NCBI GenBank assembly: GCA_009841045.1
Contig: VXMO01000012.1
Location: forward strand, 1-32,456
Direction: 5' to 3'
DNA from: Dehalococcoidia bacterium
Lineage (GTDB): Bacteria; Chloroflexota; Dehalococcoidia; UBA6926
DNA: 32,456 bases
Made by a program: the position numbers and the translations under genes. The notes under the pieces are model-generated. The model saw only the letters and a program-made list of their open reading frames with translations, was not told the origin of the DNA and did no database searches. The first letter of the stretch is position 1. Every line of letters starts with the position of its first letter. Positions 32,384 to 32,456 of the stretch are shown here, piece after piece.

Positions 32384-32438
32384 GTCCCCCTCGCCCCAGG
32401 TTAGCGTTACGATGGATACTGTTCTGTAAAGATAGCGT

Positions 32439-32456
32439 GCGCCCGTAGCTCAGTGG
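32439..32456 (+). tRNA. 5' end of a tRNA gene, cut by the window edge
   Basis: GCGCCCG (7-nt acceptor strand), TA, GCTC and AGTGG match the first 18 nt of a bacterial tRNA: acceptor arm, positions 8-9 and the start of the D-arm. The anticodon lies outside the window. The acceptor sequence resembles some tRNA-Arg genes, but the identity cannot be fixed. TGTAAA (32425-32430), 18 nt after TTAGCG, may be its promoter. Confidence 0.75.

Noticed and set aside
1-32456. CRISPR arrays, insertion sequences, integrases, attachment sites, rRNA
   Set aside because: No regularly spaced repeats, transposase or integrase motifs or rRNA-like sequence were seen. The accessory region at 2166-3930 has no visible direct repeats at its ends.

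Overview
The window is a bacterial chromosome segment, GC-rich by eye, with densely packed genes on both strands and no rRNA, CRISPR array, insertion sequence or complete prophage. The gene mix suggests a heterotrophic member of the Chloroflexota (Dehalococcoidia/SAR202-like): an acyl-CoA dehydrogenase ending in GLGLPR, a chlorohydrolase-type amidohydrolase, an OFA-type MFS carrier, a solo xanthine-dehydrogenase-type molybdenum subunit, an rpmB-fakA neighbourhood and an argininosuccinate lyase N-terminus without WGGRF. This placement is an inference from recalled family features, not a phylogeny.

Layout: (1) 1-2165: a double zinc-ribbon protein (-) diverges from an acyl-CoA dehydrogenase (+), followed by a strong hairpin. 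(2) 2166-3930 is a minus-strand accessory island, AT-richer by eye: DUF6883 protein, DUF4926 protein and an orphan beta-class DNA methyltransferase. (3) 4074-9258 is metabolic: amidohydrolase and an animal-type short transketolase (-), a tandem gamma-carbonic-anhydrase protein (+) and ribulose-phosphate epimerase (-). (4) 9268-12557 holds arginine biosynthesis (argH and argG, both -) around a DUF1801 gene (+). (5) 12667-14623 is a two-gene module of an unrecognised methyltransferase-like protein and a SplB-type radical SAM enzyme, with a palindrome at its promoter. (6) 14620-19104: rpmB (-), then fakA, an MFS carrier and dinB (+). (7) 19235-24692: molybdopterin oxidoreductase (+) converging on an ABC permease/ATPase pair (-). 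(8) 24771-30391: a 55-codon small ORF, degV/fakB, recG and argS (+). (9) 30453-32456: a peptide-type substrate-binding lipoprotein with promoter and terminator, then the 5' end of a tRNA gene cut by the window edge.

Functional links: FakA (14.9 kb) and the DegV/FakB protein (25.2 kb) form a fatty-acid kinase system. The familiar rpmB-fakA-recG order seems to have been split here by about 8.6 kb of transport, polymerase and oxidoreductase genes. Transketolase and epimerase flank the carbonic-anhydrase-like gene. argG, argH and argS all concern arginine.

The most interesting items are: the 360-residue tandem gamma-carbonic anhydrase, whose first half has lost its metal site and which has an internal ribosome-binding site before the second half; the methyltransferase-like/radical SAM pair; the DUF6883/DUF4926/methyltransferase island, where the DUF4926 frame runs far past its usual end; and the unexplained small basic ORF. 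Start sites were chosen from Shine-Dalgarno motifs, promoters and recalled family alignments. Nothing was computed or searched.
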